42,082 bases of DNA from assembly GCA_036266975.1 (NCBI GenBank), contig DATAWZ010000120.1, forward strand, positions 1 through 42,082. The letters run 5' to 3'. The stretch comes from DATAWZ01 sp036266975 (GTDB lineage: Bacteria; Actinomycetota; Thermoleophilia; Solirubrobacterales; Solirubrobacteraceae). Every line of letters begins with the position of its first letter. The stretch's first letter is position 1. Below, in pieces: positions 7,948-18,383 of this stretch. Under the pieces are notes generated by a model. It saw only the letters and a list, made by a program, of their open reading frames with translations, was not told the DNA's origin and made no database searches. The position numbers and the translations under genes are program-made.

Positions 7948-10900
7948 CTACACGCCCGCCGGCGTCGGTCCGCCCGACCGCACCAGCGCGCGCAGCTCGC
8001 GCAACGCGATCGGCAGCGTGGTCAGGTCGAACTCGCCGCTGGCGCGGATGTCGTCGATGACCGCCTGGGAGCGGCGCACGGTCGCATCGGCGCCGGCCAG
8101 CCAGGCCTCGATCGCCGCGTCGGCGTCGACGCCGGCGGGGCCGGAGCGCAGTACCTCGGAGGTGAGCTCGCGCTGCAGCGCGTAGACCTCCTCGCGCAGC
8201 GCGGCCCGCGCGAGCGTCTGCCAGCGGTCGGCGCGGGGCAGGGCGACGATCTGCTGGCGTAGCCAGTGCAGCCGCACGCGACCGGCGAGCAGGAAGTAGA
8301 CGGCGGCGACCTCCTCGACCGAGCGACCGGTGGCGTTGGCGACGTCGACGACGTCCAGGGCGCTGAACAGCGCGCTCATGCCCGCCACCCGGCGCGCGAG
8401 CTCGGTCGGCACGCCGCCTGAGATGAGCCCGGCGAGCATCGCGTCCCAACCCTCGCGCTCGGCGCCGCAGAGAATGTCCGGCAGCTCCTGCTCGAGCACG
8501 CGTACGCCCGGGGCGTAGTAGCCGGCGATCGCGGCGATGTCGAACGGTCCGCGGTGCATCCCGACCAGCCAGCGAGTGGCGCGCTCGACGAGCTTGCGCG
8601 CCTCGAAGAGCATCGTGAACTGCACGCCGGCCTCGACCTTCAGGTCGAGCGCCTCGACGCCCACCCACACCTCACGCATCCGAAAGACCTCGCGCGCGAC
8701 CGCGTAGGCCCGCGCGAGCTCGGGCATCGTGGCGCCGGTCTCCTCGGCCAGCCGGAAGGCGAACGTGCCGCCGGCGCGGTGGACCATGCTGTTGGTGATG
8801 AAGGTCGCGATGATCTCGCGGCGCAGCCGGTGCTCGCGCATGCGCGCGGCGAACGGCTCGCGCAGTCGCGGCGGGAAGTACAGCGCGAGGTCCTGCGAGA
8901 GGAAGGGGTCCTCGGGCAGGTCGGACTCCAGCAGCGCGGCCTCCAGGTCGATCTTCGCGTAGGCCATCATCACCGCGAGCTCCGGCGAGGTCAACCCGCC
9001 GCCGGCCTTGCGCCGCTCGGCGATCGCCGCGTCGCTCGGCAGGTACTCGATCTCCCGGTCGAGCACGCCCTTCTGCTCGAAGTGGCGCAGCACCCGGGCG
9101 TGGACGTCGAGCATCTGGGGCGCCTGGGCCCGGGCCAGGCTCAGCGCCTGCGTCTGCACGTAGCTGTCGCGCAGCACCCGCTCGGCGACCTCGTCGGTCA
9201 TCTCCACGAGCAGATCGTTGCGCTGCTTGACCGTCATGTCCTGCGTCGCGACGACCGCGTCGAGCAGGATCTTGATGTTCACCTCGTGGTCGGAGCAGTT
9301 CACCCCGGCGGCGTTGTCGATCGCGTCGGTGTTGATGCGCCCGCCGGTGAGCGCGTACTCGATCCGCCCGCGCTGGGTGAACCCGAGGTTGCCGCCCTCG
9401 CCAACCACGCGGCAGCGCAGCTCGCCACCGTTGACTCGCAGCGTGTCGTTGGCCTTGTCACCCACGTCGGCGGAGCTTTCGCTGCTCGCCTTCACGTAGG
9501 TCCCGATCCCGCCGTTCCAGAGCAGGTCGACCGGCGCGCACAGCAGGCGGTGGGTCAGCTCACTGGGCGCGAGCTCCTCCTCCTCGATCTGCAGTCGGGC
9601 GCGGACCGCGGGGGAGAGCGGGATCGACTTGGCGCTGCGCGCGAACACCCCGCCGCCCTCGGAGATCTTCTTGGCGTCGTAGTCCGCCCACGTCGAGCGG
9701 GGCAGCTCGAACAGGCGGTGGCGCTCGGCGAAGCTGCTGGCCGCGTCGGGATCGGGGTCCAGGAAGACGTGCATGTGGTTGAACGCGGCGACCAGGCGAA
9801 TGTGCGGGGAGAGCAGCATGCCGTTGCCGAACACGTCGCCGGCCATGTCGCCGATGCCCACGACGGTGAAGTCGGTCGACCCGATGTCGATGCCCAGCTC
9901 GCGGAAGTGACGCTTGACCGACTCCCAGGCGCCGCGGGCGGTGATCCCCATCTTCTTGTGGTCGTAACCCTCTGAGCCGCCCGAGGCGAACGCGTCCCCG
10001 AGCCAGAAGTCGTACTCGGCCGAGATCGCGTTGGCGATGTCCGAGAACGTCGCGGTGCCCTTGTCGGCGGCGACGACCAGGTAGGGATCGTCCCCGTCCA
10101 GGCGCAGCACCTCGGGGGGTCCGACGACCGCGTTCTCACGGATGTTGTCGGTGATGTCGAGCAGCCCGCGGATGAACGTGCGGTAGCACTCGACCACCTC
10201 CTGCCGGAGCCCCTCGGCGGGCGGACGCTTGACCACGAAGCCGCCCTTGGCCCCGACGGGCACGATCAGCACGTTCTTGACCATCTGGGCCTTCATCAGG
10301 CCCTGTACCTCGGTGCGGAAGTCCTCCAGACGATCCGACCAGCGCAGCCCGCCGCGCGCGACGCGGCCGCCGCGCAGGTGCACGCCCTCGACCCGCGGGG
10401 AGTACACGAAGATCTCATGGCGGGGCCGCGGTCGGGGCAGCAGCGGGACCTGGGCGGGGTGGAGCTTGAAGGAGACGTAGTGCCTGAGCCGTCCCTGCGC
10501 GTCGTGCTGGAACCAGTTGGTGCGGACCATCGCCCGCACCACCGACAGGAAGCTGCGCAGGATGCGGTCCTCGTCCAGGCTCGCGACCGAGTCGATCGCC
10601 GCCTCGATCTCGGCGTCGAGCGTCTCGGTCCGCGAGGGGCTCGCACCCTCGGGGTCCAGCCGCGCGCGCACCAGGGTCACGAGCAGCGCGGCGATGTCCG
10701 GGTGGGCGCACAGGGTTCGCTCGGCGTAGGCCTGGCTGAAGGACAGCCCGGCCTGGCGCAGGTACTTGCCCACTGCCCGTAGGAGCGCGATCTCGCGCCC
10801 GCGCAAGCCGGCGGCGAGCACGAGCGTCCCCAGCTGGTCGTCCTCGAGCTCACCCCGCCACACGCCGAGGAACGCCTCCTGCAGGTAGTCACGGCGCTCC

Positions 10901-12789
10901 TGGGAGTCCAGGTCGGCGCACAGCGTGCAGTGCAGCCCCAGGTCGTAGATCCACGTCGCCGCCCCGTCGGGCGGGGCGATCTCGTACGGGTGCTCCTCGT
11001 CGACCCGCAGCCCGAGGTGCTCGAAGATCGGCAGCAGGTCGGACAGCGCGAGCGGCGCCTCGCGGCTGAACAGCTTGCAGCGCAGGGTGTCGCTCGGCGC
11101 CTCCAGGCGCCGGTAGAGCTGCATGCGCAGCGTCTCGTCCTCGCTCAGCGACTCGATGATCTCGATATCCGGGATCGCCGCGCGCGCCGGCCAGTCGGCG
11201 CGGTAGGCGGCGGGGAAGGCCTTGGCGTAGCGGCGGAGCAGCGGCAGCGCGCGCTCCTCGCCGAGCGCGTCGATCGTCGCGTCGCGTAGATCCTCGGTCC
11301 ACGAGCGCGTCGCCTCGGCGATGCGGTGCTCGAGCGCGGTCGGATCGCAGTGGCACAGGGTGCCGTCGGGGCGCGCCCGCAGCACGTAGTGCACGCGGAC
11401 GAGCGTGGACTCCGAGAGCAGCAGCCGCCAGTCCAGGTCGTCGGTGCCGAAGGCGTCATGCAGGACGCGCTGCACGCGCTCGCGGGACTCGGTGTTGTAG
11501 CGCTCGCGCGGCACGTAGATCAGGCACGAGCAGTGTCGATCGAAGGGGTCGCGCCAGGCGAACAGGCGCACGCGCGGGCGGTCGGCGAGCGCGAGCACCC
11601 CGGTGGCGATCGCGTACAGCTCGTCCTCGTCGATCTGCACGAGCTCGTCGCGCGGGAACGTCTCGAGGATCTCGACCAGCGCCTTGTCGCTGTGGCCGCC
11701 GGCGGGGAAGCCCGCCCGGGCGCGGATGCGTTCGATGCGCCCCTTGAGGATCGGCACCGTCCGGGCGCTCGCGCGGAACGCGGCGGTCGTGTACAGCCCC
11801 AGGAAGCGGTGCTCGCCGATGACCTCGCCGTCGGCGTTGAACCGCTTGACCCCGACGTAGTCCAGATCGGCGTCGCGGTGCACCGGCGACCGGCTGCCGA
11901 CCTTGGTGAGGGTCAGCGGCGAGGGCAGCCGTGCGCGCGCCCGCACTTCCGGCGCCAGGCGGGCAAAGCTCTGCGACCCCCCGGGCGGTTCGGCGCGCCG
12001 TAGAATGCCCCGGCCCGACCCGGCGACCTCCATCAGCGCGTCCTCGCCGTCGAGGGCGATCAGGTCGTACTCGCGGTAGCCCAAGAAGATGAACTGGCCC
12101 TCGTCGAGCCAGCGCAGGAAGTCGGCGACCTCCTCGCGCTCCTCATCGCTCACCGCCGGAGGCACGCGCTCGAGTTCCCCCGCCGCCTCGGTCAGCCGCT
12201 CGCGCATGGTCGGCCAGTCCTCCACCGCGGCGCGCACGTGCTCGAGCGCGGTGCGGACCTTCTCGCCGAGCAACGTCAGGCGCTCGGGGTCGGCCTCTCG
12301 GTCGATCTCGACGTGGATGACCGACTCGACCACGGCGACGCTCTCGCCGCCTGAGTCCTCGCCGACCGACAGCAGGTGGCCCTCGCCGTCGCGCCGGGCG
12401 TGCAGGACCGGGTGGATGATCAGGTGCACGTCGCAGCGGGCGCGTACGAGCGCGAGCGTGATCGAGTCGACCAGGAAGGGCATGTCCTCGGTGACCAGCT
12501 CGATCACCGTGTGCCGGCTCTGCCACCCGTGCTGGTCGAGCTGCGGGTTGTAGACGCGCACCAGCGTGCCGCCCGGCTGGCGCTCCTGGGCGAGGTTCCA
12601 GTGGGCGAGCGCCGCGCCGTACAGGTCGAGCGGGTCGCGTTCGTCGAGATCCTCGGGGGCGACCCAGCGGAAGTAGTCGCGCACAAAGGCCTCGCAGCTG
12701 CCGCGCTGCTCGGCCGGGACGCGTTCGCGCACACGCTCGCAGACCGCCTCGATCAGCGAGGCCTCGCTATCGGGTGCCTTGGTCGCCAT
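7948..12789 (-). CDS. gdh: NAD-specific glutamate dehydrogenase, 180-kDa class
   Basis: This 1613-residue enzyme should deaminate glutamate to 2-oxoglutarate and ammonia with NAD+. The length matches the GDH-180 class of Streptomyces, Pseudomonas and mycobacteria (about 1,600). The N-terminal half is the long regulatory region of that class. The catalytic core lies at about 790-1200, with NVLIVPVGAKGGFVVKRP (substrate-binding Lys region), ADKGTATFSDIAN and the nucleotide-binding stretch TDFTVVGIGDMAGDVFGNGM. The frame is intact over 4.8 kb. The ATG at 12789 lies 23 bases after a TAGCAT box. Glutamine synthetase and a glutamate-cysteine-ligase relative lie within 10 kb, so glutamate metabolism is well represented here. 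Confidence 0.96.
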   Translation of the reverse strand: MATKAPDSEASLIEAVCERVRERVPAEQRGSCEAFVRDYFRWVAPEDLDERDPLDLYGAALAHWNLAQERQPGGTLVRVYNPQLDQHGWQSRHTVIELVTEDMPFLVDSITLALVRARCDVHLIIHPVLHARRDGEGHLLSVGEDSGGESVAVVESVIHVEIDREADPERLTLLGEKVRTALEHVRAAVEDWPTMRERLTEAAGELERVPPAVSDEEREEVADFLRWLDEGQFIFLGYREYDLIALDGEDALMEVAGSGRGILRRAEPPGGSQSFARLAPEVRARARLPSPLTLTKVGSRSPVHRDADLDYVGVKRFNADGEVIGEHRFLGLYTTAAFRASARTVPILKGRIERIRARAGFPAGGHSDKALVEILETFPRDELVQIDEDELYAIATGVLALADRPRVRLFAWRDPFDRHCSCLIYVPRERYNTESRERVQRVLHDAFGTDDLDWRLLLSESTLVRVHYVLRARPDGTLCHCDPTALEHRIAEATRSWTEDLRDATIDALGEERALPLLRRYAKAFPAAYRADWPARAAIPDIEIIESLSEDETLRMQLYRRLEAPSDTLRCKLFSREAPLALSDLLPIFEHLGLRVDEEHPYEIAPPDGAATWIYDLGLHCTLCADLDSQERRDYLQEAFLGVWRGELEDDQLGTLVLAAGLRGREIALLRAVGKYLRQAGLSFSQAYAERTLCAHPDIAALLVTLVRARLDPEGASPSRTETLDAEIEAAIDSVASLDEDRILRSFLSVVRAMVRTNWFQHDAQGRLRHYVSFKLHPAQVPLLPRPRPRHEIFVYSPRVEGVHLRGGRVARGGLRWSDRLEDFRTEVQGLMKAQMVKNVLIVPVGAKGGFVVKRPPAEGLRQEVVECYRTFIRGLLDITDNIRENAVVGPPEVLRLDGDDPYLVVAADKGTATFSDIANAISAEYDFWLGDAFASGGSEGYDHKKMGITARGAWESVKRHFRELGIDIGSTDFTVVGIGDMAGDVFGNGMLLSPHIRLVAAFNHMHVFLDPDPDAASSFAERHRLFELPRSTWADYDAKKISEGGGVFARSAKSIPLSPAVRARLQIEEEELAPSELTHRLLCAPVDLLWNGGIGTYVKASSESSADVGDKANDTLRVNGGELRCRVVGEGGNLGFTQRGRIEYALTGGRINTDAIDNAAGVNCSDHEVNIKILLDAVVATQDMTVKQRNDLLVEMTDEVAERVLRDSYVQTQALSLARAQAPQMLDVHARVLRHFEQKGVLDREIEYLPSDAAIAERRKAGGGLTSPELAVMMAYAKIDLEAALLESDLPEDPFLSQDLALYFPPRLREPFAARMREHRLRREIIATFITNSMVHRAGGTFAFRLAEETGATMPELARAYAVAREVFRMREVWVGVEALDLKVEAGVQFTMLFEARKLVERATRWLVGMHRGPFDIAAIAGYYAPGVRVLEQELPDILCGAEREGWDAMLAGLISGGVPTELARRVAGMSALFSALDVVDVANATGRSVEEVAAVYFLLAGRVRLHWLRQQIVALPRADRWQTLARAALREEVYALQRELTSEVLRSGPAGVDADAAIEAWLAGADATVRRSQAVIDDIRASGEFDLTTLPIALRELRALVRSGGPTPAGV

Positions 12790-12812
12790 CGCTCCAGTCC
12801 CTCGCTGGCGCG

Positions 12813-12818
12813 ATGCTA
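12813..12818 (-). promoter_or_regulatory. Possible -10 box of glutamate dehydrogenase
   Basis: On the minus strand TAGCAT fits TANNNT and lies 23 bases before the ATG at 12789, giving a leader of roughly 17 bases with a GGAGCG purine stretch. It overlaps the stop codon of the upstream UDP-glucose pyrophosphorylase gene. Confidence 0.45.
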
Positions 12819-14246
12819 CCGGGCCGGAGGGGCCTCCGGCCAGCGTCGATCACAGTCCTGCAGCTCGGTCCCGTCGGCGAGCCGCACCGCCTCGGTGCCC
12901 GCGTTGTCCAGGACGACACGTCCGCGCACCCGCACGCCGGCGCCGAAGGTCACCGGCCCGTGCACGCGTAGATGCTCGGCGCCGCGCAGCGACGGCGCCC
13001 CGGCGGGGAAGTGGCGCTCGAACTCGTCGAGCAGCTTGTAGTGGTCCGGGTCGAGGTCGACCACCGGCAGCGGCCGGGTGGCCGGCAGCAGTCGCCACTG
13101 CTCGTCGAGCGCGTACGCGTCCGAGCGCACCACGATCAAGTCGTCGGTCGTCTTGACCGGCGCGAAGCGCGTGCGCGGGACGCACAGCACCCGAGCCCCC
13201 GGGAAGACCTCGACGGCCGCGCCCATCGCCGTCTCCAACTGCAGGACCTTGGGCGAGGAGGGGTCGCGCGAGTCGACCGTCTTGCGGTTGACGATCAGCG
13301 GCAGCGGCAGGATCCCGCCGTGCTCGTCGAGCGTCTGGCTGAGCACACGCAGGTCGACCCATAGGCTGTTGGTGTTGTAGTAGCGCCAGCGACGGAAGTC
13401 GGTGAAGGAGTCCAGATCCTCGGGCGGGGTCTGGGCGGTCTCGCGCAGCACGAGCTGCCCGTCGCGCCGACGGCGGGCCAGGTGCCCGCCCTTGCGGTCG
13501 GCCTCGGTGCCGAGCACCGCCTCCATCAGGAACGGGATCCGCTCGCGCGCCATGAACGCGAGGATCCGCGGCTCGACGACCGCGCCGAGGTTGTCGGCGT
13601 TGGAGATCATCGCGTACTGGTAGCCGTGCTCGAGCAGCGTGGCGAGGGCGCCCGACCCCCGCAGCGCCGGGTACACGTCGCCGTGGCCGGGCGGGCACCA
13701 CTCGAGCGCCGAGTCGGCCGGCCAGCTCACCGGCAGCAGATCCTCGGCGCCGATCTTGGGCGCGCGGTGCTGGACGAAGTCGGGCGGGACGTCGCTGGCG
13801 ATCTGCGGCGTGCGCGCGAGCGCCTGCAGCGCCTCGGCGTGGGTGTTGTCGCTGTCCATCAGCAGCAGCGGCAGCCGCGCCCCGTGGCAGGCGCGCAGCG
13901 CGAGGGTCTGGGCGACGATCAGATCCAGGAAGGAGCGCCCGTCGCGGACGGGCACCAGCGACTTGGCGTGACGCAGGCCCATGCTCGTGGCCAGCCCGCC
14001 GTTGAGCTTGATCAGCGCGAGCCGGTCCAGCGCCGCCCGTCCCGCGGCGTCGGGCTCGGGCAGCTCGCCCAGCTCGGGCACGTCGCGCGCCGGCTCGAGC
14101 TCGTCGCTGGCCACGAGCGTCTGGGCGCCGCTGACCAGCAGCTCGAAGTTGCCCTTGAAGGCGGCGATCGCCGACGCGGAAAGACCCGCGCGGCGCATCT
14201 TCTCCTCGGCCGCGGCGAGCCCGGGGTGCGTGGTCACGGCGGGCAT
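12816..14246 (-). CDS. UTP-glucose-1-phosphate uridylyltransferase (eukaryotic-type UDPGP family)
   Basis: This 476-residue enzyme should make UDP-glucose from UTP and glucose 1-phosphate for glycans and trehalose. It belongs to the long UDPGP family typical of eukaryotes and some actinobacteria, not the short bacterial GalU type. Seen in the sequence: the nucleotide-binding LIKLNGGLATSMG near residue 95, then AKSLVPV, the central ISNADNLGAVV and the late KTTDDLIVVRSDAY. The C-terminal end is a left-handed beta-helix-like segment (VHGPVTFGAGVRVRG). The ATG at 14246 gives full length. The gene lies between the ABC exporter and the dehydrogenase on the same strand. Confidence 0.92.
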   Translation of the reverse strand: MPAVTTHPGLAAAEEKMRRAGLSASAIAAFKGNFELLVSGAQTLVASDELEPARDVPELGELPEPDAAGRAALDRLALIKLNGGLATSMGLRHAKSLVPVRDGRSFLDLIVAQTLALRACHGARLPLLLMDSDNTHAEALQALARTPQIASDVPPDFVQHRAPKIGAEDLLPVSWPADSALEWCPPGHGDVYPALRGSGALATLLEHGYQYAMISNADNLGAVVEPRILAFMARERIPFLMEAVLGTEADRKGGHLARRRRDGQLVLRETAQTPPEDLDSFTDFRRWRYYNTNSLWVDLRVLSQTLDEHGGILPLPLIVNRKTVDSRDPSSPKVLQLETAMGAAVEVFPGARVLCVPRTRFAPVKTTDDLIVVRSDAYALDEQWRLLPATRPLPVVDLDPDHYKLLDEFERHFPAGAPSLRGAEHLRVHGPVTFGAGVRVRGRVVLDNAGTEAVRLADGTELQDCDRRWPEAPPAR

Positions 14247-14267
14247 CTTGCCCGATTCGCCGCCGTC

Positions 14268-15124
14268 TCAGCCGCCCGCGACGTCGCGGCGCAGGAACAC
14301 CAGCGCCGCCGCGCCGAGCGCCGGCACGGCGTACAGCGCGCAGACCCAAGCCGAGTGGCCGATCGGCGCCCAGTCCGTCGGGGTTCGCAGCAGCCCCTGC
14401 CAGTTGTTGAACTCGGTCGGCAGCAGGTAGGGGTTCGCGCCGCCGAGCCCGGGGATCAGCGAGACGAGCGCCATCACCAGTGGCACGGCGAGCGTCCCTA
14501 CCACCGCGGCCGCGCTGTTGCGGGTCGCGGCCGACAGCAGCACGCCGATGGACGCGAGCGCGAGCAGCGGGATCAGGTAGACGCCGTAGGCGGCGAACAC
14601 GAGCAGCAGCCCCTTCGGCGCCGAGACCGTCGAGCCCGAGAACGTGATCACCCGCCGAAAGCCCCACGAGGCGACCCCGGCGACCGTCGCCGTCGCCGCC
14701 GACAGGTACATGGCGACGACGGTGTACGTCGCCACCGCCAGCAGCTTGCCGGCGAGCACCTGGGTGCGGTCGACCGAGCGGGTGAGGATCGTCTTGAGCG
14801 TCCCGTGGCCGTCCTCGGCGGCGACGATGTCGCCGGCGACGAGCGCGGCGATCAGCGGGTACAGGAACGCCGACTGCCAGAACAGGCACAGGACGGGCGT
14901 GGCCAGGCCCGACTGCGTGACGTAGGTGGCGAAGATGTTGCCCTGGTGGCGGGGATGCTGGAAGTGGAAGCTGAGCACGAGGATCAGCGGGAACACCATC
15001 GACAGCCCCAGGCCGAGGTAGGTGCGCTTCTGCGAGCGCAGCTTGCGCAGCTCCCAGCGCCAGACCGTCAGCGTCCCCGGTCGGCGCGCCGCCCGGGTCC
15101 GCCCGGCCCTCAGCGCGGCCGCGC

Positions 15125-15128
<4 letters not shown>
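14268..15128 (-). CDS. ABC transporter permease (ABC-2 type)
   Basis: This is a membrane protein of about 286 residues with roughly six hydrophobic segments (for example GLGLSMVFPLILVLSF and ALVAGDIVAAEDGHG with its flanking helix). It should form the channel of the exporter whose ATPase is encoded just upstream. I chose TTG at 15128 because it overlaps the ATPase stop (TTGA), a common coupled arrangement. A start around 15060-15070 would also leave the first membrane helix whole. The gene could be read much further upstream, but that part is the antisense frame of the ATPase gene. Substrate unknown. Confidence 0.87.
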
Positions 15129-16081
<953 letters not shown>

Positions 16082-16095
16082 GGGCCGGGCCTCGC

Positions 16096-17319
16096 TCAGA
16101 AGCCGTTGGCGGCCTGCACGGCCGTCGCCTTTGGCACCGAGCCCAGCAGCGTGTACTGGATCCCGTCCGTCGTCCAGCTCAGCAGCGTCCCGAGCGCCGC
16201 CGCCAACTCGCTCGCCGAGACGCCGTCGACGTCGACGTGCGGCAGCACACCGAGCGATGAGTTCGGGTCGGTGGTGCTGGTGGTCGTCGGAAGCAGGCTC
16301 GGCGCCCCGGCGGCCTGTTCGAGAATGGCCAGCCCGCCGAGCCCGTGGCCGTAGGTGAGCAGCGCGCCCGGCCGGCCGTGCAGGTGCACCAGGCGGACCT
16401 GATCGAGCGACTGGCCCGAGAGGGTCACGGGGGCGTGCAGCGCGAACGGGGCCTTGCCCCCGACCGCGCTCGCCCCGGTCACCGGCGCCTGGCGATCGCG
16501 AGCGCCGCTCGCCGTCCGGCCGCCACCGGCACCGACGGTTACGTCGTGCACGATGGGATCGGGCGGATCCAGCGCGAACACCGATGGGCTCACTGGCCCG
16601 TAGCTGATCGACGTGGCCCGCAGCGAGAGCACTGGCGAGGCGTTGCCGGTCGCGTACAGGTCGAGGGCCAGCGGCACGCCGCGGGCGGCGTCCCAGGAGA
16701 GCGCGACGCCGCCGAACAACCCGCCGTCCTGCCGGGGTGTGACCCGCACGGTGTAGGAGGGCTGTCCGGCCGTGACGCCGGGCGTGGCCCCGCTGAGCAG
16801 GTGGTGCCGGGAGAGGTGGCTGAGGAGATTCGCGATGTGCGCCACGGTGGGCACGCTCCGGCCACCGCCGGACCCCGAGGTGCTCGAGCCGCCCGGCAGC
16901 CGGTAGCGGTAGAGGTTGTTGCTCGCCGTCTCGTAGAGCTCGATCTGGTGCCCGTCGTCGACGATCTCATCGTCGCCGTGCGCGCTCTGGAGCTCCAGGC
17001 GCACCTCGCCGCCGGAGGCCCACAGCCGCCCCGACGCGCCGCCCATCAGCGGGTTCGCGCCGCTCAGCAGCCCGGAGCTGCCGGCGCTCTGCAGCGACGC
17101 GCCGTCGAGAAGCGAGTTGGTGAAGGTGATCTGCGCGCTGACGCCCTGCACCTGGGGGGCGCTGAGCGCCGCGTGGATCGCCTGCGCGAGCGGCTGCGCG
17201 GCGGGCGGGCTCGCCCCCCCGATTGAGCTCGCCAGCGCGGTGCCGGCGGCCCCGACGATCACCACCGCCGCACAGAGCGCGAGCAGGCGGGAGAGCGACA
17301 GCCGGCGCAGGAACTGCAT
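16096..17319 (-). CDS. Exported LolA/RseB-like protein
   Basis: This 407-residue protein starts with a basic stretch and a hydrophobic helix (LLALCAAVVIVGAAGTALA), a signal peptide or anchor. The rest has features of the LolA/RseB fold: repeated beta-strand pairs, a Ser/Gly-rich loop and the pattern VRLELQSAHGDDEIVDDGHQ followed by YRYRLPG. The C-terminal third is a second small domain. The family binds lipid or lipoprotein parts or helps regulate anti-sigma factors. It may feed or sense the ABC exporter encoded next. A TACGCT box eight bases before the ATG suggests a leaderless transcript. The family call is by general resemblance only. Confidence 0.6.
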   Translation of the reverse strand: MQFLRRLSLSRLLALCAAVVIVGAAGTALASSIGGASPPAAQPLAQAIHAALSAPQVQGVSAQITFTNSLLDGASLQSAGSSGLLSGANPLMGGASGRLWASGGEVRLELQSAHGDDEIVDDGHQIELYETASNNLYRYRLPGGSSTSGSGGGRSVPTVAHIANLLSHLSRHHLLSGATPGVTAGQPSYTVRVTPRQDGGLFGGVALSWDAARGVPLALDLYATGNASPVLSLRATSISYGPVSPSVFALDPPDPIVHDVTVGAGGGRTASGARDRQAPVTGASAVGGKAPFALHAPVTLSGQSLDQVRLVHLHGRPGALLTYGHGLGGLAILEQAAGAPSLLPTTTSTTDPNSSLGVLPHVDVDGVSASELAAALGTLLSWTTDGIQYTLLGSVPKATAVQAANGF

Positions 17320-17327
17320 CGCTTATC

Positions 17328-17333
17328 AGCGTA
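17328..17333 (-). promoter_or_regulatory. Leaderless-type -10 box, exported protein gene
   Basis: TACGCT on the minus strand, eight bases before the ATG at 17319. Confidence 0.5.
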
Positions 17334-17413
17334 GATGGTCCGCGGGCGCGGCCGGATGAGATTCCCCGCAGGAGCCACGCGGGGTGAGGACACCAACCGA
17401 CGCCGCCGACCGG

Positions 17414-17419
17414 TATCGT
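17414..17419 (+). promoter_or_regulatory. Leaderless-type -10 box, cytochrome c gene
   Basis: TATCGT, eight bases before the ATG at 17428. Confidence 0.5.
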
Positions 17420-17427
17420 GCCGCGCG

Positions 17428-17919
17428 ATGCTCTCGGTCGGTTTCGTCATCTTCTGGGTCGTCCTCGGGCTGATCGTGTTCTTCGTCGCGATGAGCGGCG
17501 GGCGGCGCGGCGCCGGCAAGGCGATCCATTCCCAGACTCCGCTGGCCAACCGGCTGTTTCCCCTCGCCTTCGTGGTGGTGCTCGCGTTCGGCCTGACGGT
17601 GCCGACCCTCGTCCTGGTGGCCAACGGCGACAACAAGGCGAGCGTCGGGCCCGGCGGGGTGCACCTGAATGCCAACCAGCAGGTCGGCCGCGACCTGTTC
17701 TCCAAGACTTGTGCGTTCTGCCACACGCTCAAGGGCGCGGACGCCGTCGGCCGGATCGGGCCGGACCTCGACCTGTATCCGGGCCTCAACAAGGCGCTCG
17801 TGCTCAACGCGATCCAACTGGGCCGCGCCCGCGGGAATGGCTCGATGCCCGCCGAGCTGTACACCGGCGTCGACGCGAACGACGTCGCGAGCTTCGTCGC
17901 CGCCGTCGCCGGCCACTAA
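17428..17919 (+). CDS. Membrane-anchored c-type cytochrome
   Basis: This 163-residue protein has two membrane segments (about 3-22 and 44-65) and then an exterior cytochrome c domain. The haem motif is C95-A-F-C98-H99, and M140 in GSMP is the likely second axial ligand. It should carry electrons at the outer face of the membrane, perhaps to a terminal oxidase or from a dehydrogenase, but no such complex is encoded nearby. The ATG at 17428 was chosen because an upstream in-frame start would add about 30 Arg-rich residues and because a TATCGT box precedes it at leaderless spacing. Confidence 0.9.
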   Translation: MLSVGFVIFWVVLGLIVFFVAMSGGRRGAGKAIHSQTPLANRLFPLAFVVVLAFGLTVPTLVLVANGDNKASVGPGGVHLNANQQVGRDLFSKTCAFCHTLKGADAVGRIGPDLDLYPGLNKALVLNAIQLGRARGNGSMPAELYTGVDANDVASFVAAVAGH

Positions 17920-18226
17920 ACGGCCTATCCCGGCAGGGGCCCGCACGCCCGGATGCAGGATGGCGCGGGATTTCCACCTGCGCGTGCGTGCGTCCCGCCC
18001 CTTGACCTGGCTCTGCCGTGTCTGCCGCGCCCGCCCACCCTGTGTCCTTCGCCCGCTTGGCCCTGGAGCACCCCGGTCGCACCCCCGCGACCGGGATAGG
18101 CCCTGGCCCGCCGCGACGGCCGACGCCTGACAAGTTTTCCGCGCGGTCGTCCACACGATGACCGCAAGGACCTCGCAACGTCCGGGGACTGCCATCCGTG
18201 CGCGTCCTCGCCGCCGATACCGCTGG
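17920..18226. other. Intergenic stretch with an inverted repeat
   Basis: I see no gene here. A perfect 12-base inverted repeat, GGCCTATCCCGG (17922-17933) and CCGGGATAGGCC (18091-18102), brackets 157 bases. The right arm overlaps a terminator-like hairpin. There is no target-site duplication and no transposase. Confidence 0.5.
18072..18095. terminator. Hairpin terminator downstream of the cytochrome c gene
   Basis: CCCGGTCGC (18072-18080) pairs perfectly with GCGACCGGG (18087-18095) around a six-base loop. It separates the cytochrome gene from the riboswitch transcript. Confidence 0.6.
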
Positions 18227-18232
18227 TAGGAT
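18224..18232 (+). promoter_or_regulatory. Extended -10 promoter of the riboswitch transcript
   Basis: TGGTAGGAT contains an extended -10 (TGN) and TAGGAT. The expected transcription start, near 18239, coincides with the first bases of the riboswitch. The -35 region is weak. Confidence 0.55.
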
Positions 18233-18236
18233 GCCC

Positions 18237-18364
18237 GGACCGCTGAGTTCCCAACGCCGGGACGTTGGGGAGCGGGGGACCCGTTTGATCGGGGCGAATC
18301 GCGAGCTTCTCGCGTAGCGCGACTCTCTTTCGCGCGAGCCCGTCAGCTAACCCCGTAGGCCACA
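18237..18364 (+). promoter_or_regulatory. c-di-AMP riboswitch (ydaO-yuaA class)
   Basis: The conserved blocks of the ydaO aptamer occur in order: the CCGCTGAG start (from 18240), GGGGAGCGGGGGACCC in the first junction (about 18276-18292), GGGGCGAATCGCG (about 18291-18303), a variable stem, and the diagnostic 3' block CCCGTCAGCTAACCCCGTAG (18339-18358). The class binds cyclic di-AMP and normally turns genes off. In actinobacteria it usually precedes cell-wall hydrolase or resuscitation-factor genes. Here the aptamer ends about 20 bases before the ATG of a small tail-anchored protein. I cannot tell from the sequence whether control is by termination or translation. Confidence 0.92.
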
Positions 18365-18383
18365 GAAAAGAGAGATCGTCGGG

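Noticed and set aside
12850..14889. Minus-strand 679-residue reading frame
   Set aside because: It overlaps the UDP-glucose pyrophosphorylase gene in another frame and encodes only Arg/Ala-rich sequence.
17920..18180. Cobalamin or other riboswitch
   Set aside because: None of the conserved blocks of known classes is present; only a hairpin and an inverted repeat are seen.
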